Assembly (NCBI RefSeq): GCF_900636825.1
Contig: NZ_LR134318.1
Span: forward strand, 3,257,501-3,321,500
Reading direction: 5' to 3'
DNA from: Pseudomonas fluorescens
Lineage (GTDB): Bacteria > Pseudomonadota > Gammaproteobacteria > Pseudomonadales > Pseudomonadaceae
Length of the DNA stretch: 64,000 nt
Shown here: positions 62,836 to 64,000 of the stretch, piece after piece
Numbering within the stretch: position 1 is the stretch's first letter
Layout of the letters: the number at the start of each line of letters is the position of its first letter
Made by a program: the position numbers and the translations under genes
The notes under the pieces: model-generated
Databases searched by the model: none
What the model saw: only the letters and a program-made list of their open reading frames with translations
What the model was told of the DNA's origin: nothing

Positions 62836-64000
62836 ATGAGCGAACGAATCCCCGTCCGAAGCGTAGAAGCGACGCCAATCATTAAACGTGTGCCGGGTCG
62901 CCCGACCACGGCGGCGACCCGGTCCAGCGACAACCAGATCCACACCCGCAGCTTCACCGGCCTGTTTCGCTCCCTGCGCCTGAGCGGTGCCGGATTTCTG
63001 TTTCTGCTGTTTTTCGGCACCGTGTGGCTGAACTGGGGCGGGCGTCAGGCGGTCCTCTGGGATCTCTCCGAAAGCAAATTTCACATCTTCGGCGCCACGT
63101 TCTGGCCGCAGGATTTCATTTTGCTCTCGGCGCTGCTGATCATTGCCGCGTTTGGCCTTTTCGCCATCACCGTGTTCGCGGGGCGGGTCTGGTGCGGATA
63201 TACCTGTCCACAGAGTTCGTGGACGTGGATTTTCATGTGGTGCGAGAAAATCACCGAAGGCGAACGCCATCAGCGAATCAAGCTGCAAGCGGCGCCGTGG
63301 AGCTTCAACAAAGTGGCGCGGCGTGCGGCCAAGCACACGCTGTGGCTGGCGATCAGTGTCATCACTGGCCTGACTTTCGTTGGTTACTTCACGCCAATCC
63401 GGCCGCTCGCGGAAGAATTGCTGACTTTGCAAATCGGCGGCGTCAGTCTGTTCTGGGTGCTGTTTTTTACCGCGGCCACCTATATAAACGCCGGTTGGCT
63501 GCGGGAAGCGGTGTGCATGCACATGTGTCCGTATGCGCGGTTCCAGAGCGTGATGTTCGACAAGGACACCCTGACGATTGCCTACGACGCGGCGCGTGGC
63601 GAACACCGTGGCCCGCGCAAACGCGAAGCCAATCCGCTTGAGGCGGGCCTGGGCGATTGCATCGACTGTCAGGTATGTGTGCAGGTGTGCCCGACCGGCA
63701 TCGACATCCGCGACGGCTTGCAGATGGAATGCATTGGTTGCGCGGCGTGCATTGATGCCTGTGACTCGATCATGGACAAAATGAATTATCCTCGCGGGCT
63801 GATCCGTTACAGTTCCGAGCGCGAATTGCAGGGTGACAAGACACATTGGCTGCGCCCGCGCTTGATTGGCTACATGGCGGTGCTGCTGGTAATGGTCGGC
63901 GCGTTGGTGCTGGCGTTGGTCGAGCGGCCGATGGTGTCGCTGGACGTGACCAAGGATCGCGGATTGTTCCGGGAAAATGCCCGGGGCCAGATCGAGAATA
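62836..64000 (+). CDS. ccoG: Cytochrome c oxidase accessory protein CcoG (partial at window end)
   Basis: The frame is open from ATG to the window edge (388 codons seen). Visible features are membrane segments near 50-66 and 90-108, the motif GRVWCGYTCPQSSW, and two 4Fe-4S clusters in CIDCQVCVQVCPTGIDIRDG and CIGCAACIDACDS, then a further membrane segment. CcoG (RdxA) is a membrane copper/iron-sulphur reductase needed for assembly of cbb3 oxidase. In Pseudomonas it normally precedes ccoH, ccoI and ccoS, which would lie to the right. Just upstream, a duplicate ATGAGCGAACGA makes a five-codon frame ending at this start. Confidence 0.92.
   Translation, partial: MSERIPVRSVEATPIIKRVPGRPTTAATRSSDNQIHTRSFTGLFRSLRLSGAGFLFLLFFGTVWLNWGGRQAVLWDLSESKFHIFGATFWPQDFILLSALLIIAAFGLFAITVFAGRVWCGYTCPQSSWTWIFMWCEKITEGERHQRIKLQAAPWSFNKVARRAAKHTLWLAISVITGLTFVGYFTPIRPLAEELLTLQIGGVSLFWVLFFTAATYINAGWLREAVCMHMCPYARFQSVMFDKDTLTIAYDAARGEHRGPRKREANPLEAGLGDCIDCQVCVQVCPTGIDIRDGLQMECIGCAACIDACDSIMDKMNYPRGLIRYSSERELQGDKTHWLRPRLIGYMAVLLVMVGALVLALVERPMVSLDVTKDRGLFRENARGQIEN

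Overview
This window looks like a chromosomal segment of a Pseudomonas fluorescens-group bacterium. The evidence is GC-rich coding sequence, the gene order glgA-treZ-malQ-treY-glgX facing glgE-treS-glgB, a PvdQ-type acylase beside a Fur-like gene, and about a dozen intergenic copies of the 'TGTAGGAGCTGCCG..GCTGCGATCTTTTGATC' palindromic repeat typical of these genomes. I found no rRNA, tRNA, CRISPR array, prophage, transposase or origin.

Layout. 1-11.3 kb: housekeeping and nitrogen-metabolism genes (DinB-like protein, ZapE, an aldo/keto reductase, a ureohydrolase with an orphan polyamine-binding protein and a LysR regulator, an NCS2 purine permease, a LEA-type lipoprotein, a nitrilase with a divergent LysR gene, a DUF883 protein). 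11.3-17.5 kb: a DpkA-like reductase, then a very large toxin-like gene with an HEFAH motif, split in two by a single in-frame stop codon. 17.5-22.2 kb: PepSY protein, FecR-type regulator, PvdQ acylase and a Fur-like winged-helix protein, a probable iron/siderophore neighbourhood. 22.2-29.8 kb: a compact five-gene operon (MdfA-type exporter, LuxE-like, LuxC-PaaK fusion, PaaK-like, GNAT acetyltransferase). It is the best candidate here for an undescribed biosynthetic system: a luciferase-free acid-activation and acyl-reduction pathway. 29.8-36 kb: hypothetical protein, chemoreceptor, DUF411/YqaA pair, alpha/beta hydrolase, D-2-hydroxyacid dehydrogenase.

36-61.3 kb is an alpha-glucan and trehalose region. 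The forward operon carries glgA, treZ, malQ, treY, a DUF2934 gene and glgX. It then runs into an uncharacterised cassette (acyl-CoA dehydrogenase-like, PIG-L deacetylase, NodS-like methyltransferase, second PIG-L with an altered catalytic motif). The reverse operon is glgE-treS/maltokinase-glgB and has a good AlgU-type promoter. Together they can make trehalose from glucan (TreY/TreZ), convert trehalose through maltose to maltose-1-phosphate (TreS/maltokinase), polymerise it (GlgE), branch it (GlgB) and trim it (GlgX, MalQ). glgC and glgP are absent from the window. Between the two arms lie a YbhP-like phosphatase and a small autotransporter gene broken by an exact 23-bp tandem duplication.

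61.4-64 kb: a proline-rich small protein, an MgtC-like membrane protein, a DUF3203 protein, and ccoG, which runs off the end. All functions are assigned by reading motifs and recalled family features; no database search was run.
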